Positions 7,540 to 7,627 of a DNA stretch of 7,627 bases are shown here, piece after piece (position 1 is the stretch's first letter; each line of letters starts with the position of its first letter). The translations under genes were made by a program, and so were the position numbers. The notes under the pieces were generated by a model. The model saw only the letters and a program-made list of their open reading frames with translations. It did not search any database and was not told where the DNA came from. The DNA lies in contig PLGA01000581.1 of the NCBI GenBank assembly GCA_003139735.1, positions 831 to 8,457 on the forward strand. The letters run 5' to 3'. This stretch comes from Bryobacterales bacterium (GTDB lineage: Bacteria; Acidobacteriota; Terriglobia; Bryobacterales; Bryobacteraceae).

Positions 7540-7568
7540 AGCGTACAGGAAACGTTTCGCAATTTCAA
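7540..7568 (-). promoter_or_regulatory. Candidate sigma-70-type promoter of the symporter-GH31 operon
   Basis: Minus-strand TTGAAA (7563-7568, five of six matches to the -35 consensus) and TACGCT (7540-7545, three of six matches to the -10) are separated by exactly 17 bases. The -10 is weak. The region is lower in G+C than its surroundings. Its position before the symporter and the operator-like palindrome inside the spacer support the call. Confidence 0.4.
7549..7558. promoter_or_regulatory. Operator-like palindrome GAAACGTTTC (LacI-family type)
   Basis: This is a perfect ten-base palindrome centred on CG. LacI/GalR-family regulators of sugar genes bind sites with a central CG flanked by AA and TT, of this general form. 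It sits between the -35 and -10 of the putative symporter promoter, where a bound repressor would block polymerase, and 13 bases before the ATG of the divergent frame, so it could control both directions. No regulator gene is in the window. Confidence 0.45.
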
Positions 7569-7571
7569 GCA

Positions 7572-7627
7572 ATGACAGCGGCCCGGGTGCGCGACTTGAA
7601 AGTGGCGATATTGCAGGGTCCGAAGAA
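7572..7627 (+). CDS. Start of a divergent gene, possibly a zinc-type alcohol dehydrogenase (partial)
   Basis: ATG at 7572 opens a frame that runs off the window after 18 full codons: MTAARVRDLKVAILQGPK. The segment LKVAILQGPK resembles the first beta strand of medium-chain zinc-dependent dehydrogenases, which often begin MKAxVLxGPxxLxxxEVP. A TTG at 7596 or a GTG at 7587 could also be the start. No clear ribosome binding site precedes the ATG, and the frame is open further upstream. Eighteen residues cannot settle the family: a nitrilase-type start (KVALxQ) is also possible, or the frame may be chance. A sugar or polyol dehydrogenase would suit the neighbouring transporter, but this is a guess. 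Confidence 0.35.
   Translation, partial: MTAARVRDLKVAILQGPK

Overview
The window is GC-rich coding DNA (about 60% or more G+C by eye) from a bacterium with many exported hydrolases. Glycine-rich mature N-termini on secreted S10-family proteins, a twin-arginine-type signal on a large glycoside hydrolase, and a RhaT-type sugar transporter together resemble soil Acidobacteria of the Solibacter/Bryobacter kind. That assignment rests on recalled gene content only. No RNA gene, CRISPR array, transposon or phage gene is visible.

Left half (1-3083, + strand): two tandem paralogues of the serine carboxypeptidase family (S10), 24 bases apart and in the same frame. The first is cut by the window edge. 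The second is complete, has a signal peptide, and keeps the Ser-Asp-His triad and the oxyanion motif. The first keeps the fold signatures but has lost the nucleophile (Ser to Asp), the catalytic His (to Gln) and the Asn of the oxyanion motif, so it looks like a secreted pseudoenzyme made beside an active copy. This is the most interesting point in the window.

Middle (3084-3167): a short gap between convergent genes, holding a strong palindromic hairpin and a second GC palindrome.

Right half (3168-7377, - strand): a probable two-gene operon, transcribed right to left. A ten-helix RhaT-family sugar/proton symporter (GTG start) comes first; 28 bases later comes a 1042-residue exported GH31 glycoside hydrolase with an N-terminal CBM9-like domain and a helical insert of unknown role. 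The likely logic is that the GH31 enzyme releases a sugar outside the cytoplasm and the symporter imports it.

Right edge (7378-7627): a regulatory region. A good -35 and a weak -10, 17 bases apart, face the symporter. A perfect GAAACGTTTC palindrome, which looks like a LacI-family operator core, lies in the spacer. A divergent + strand reading frame begins at 7572 and runs off the edge; its 18 residues are compatible with the start of a zinc-type alcohol dehydrogenase, but this is tentative.
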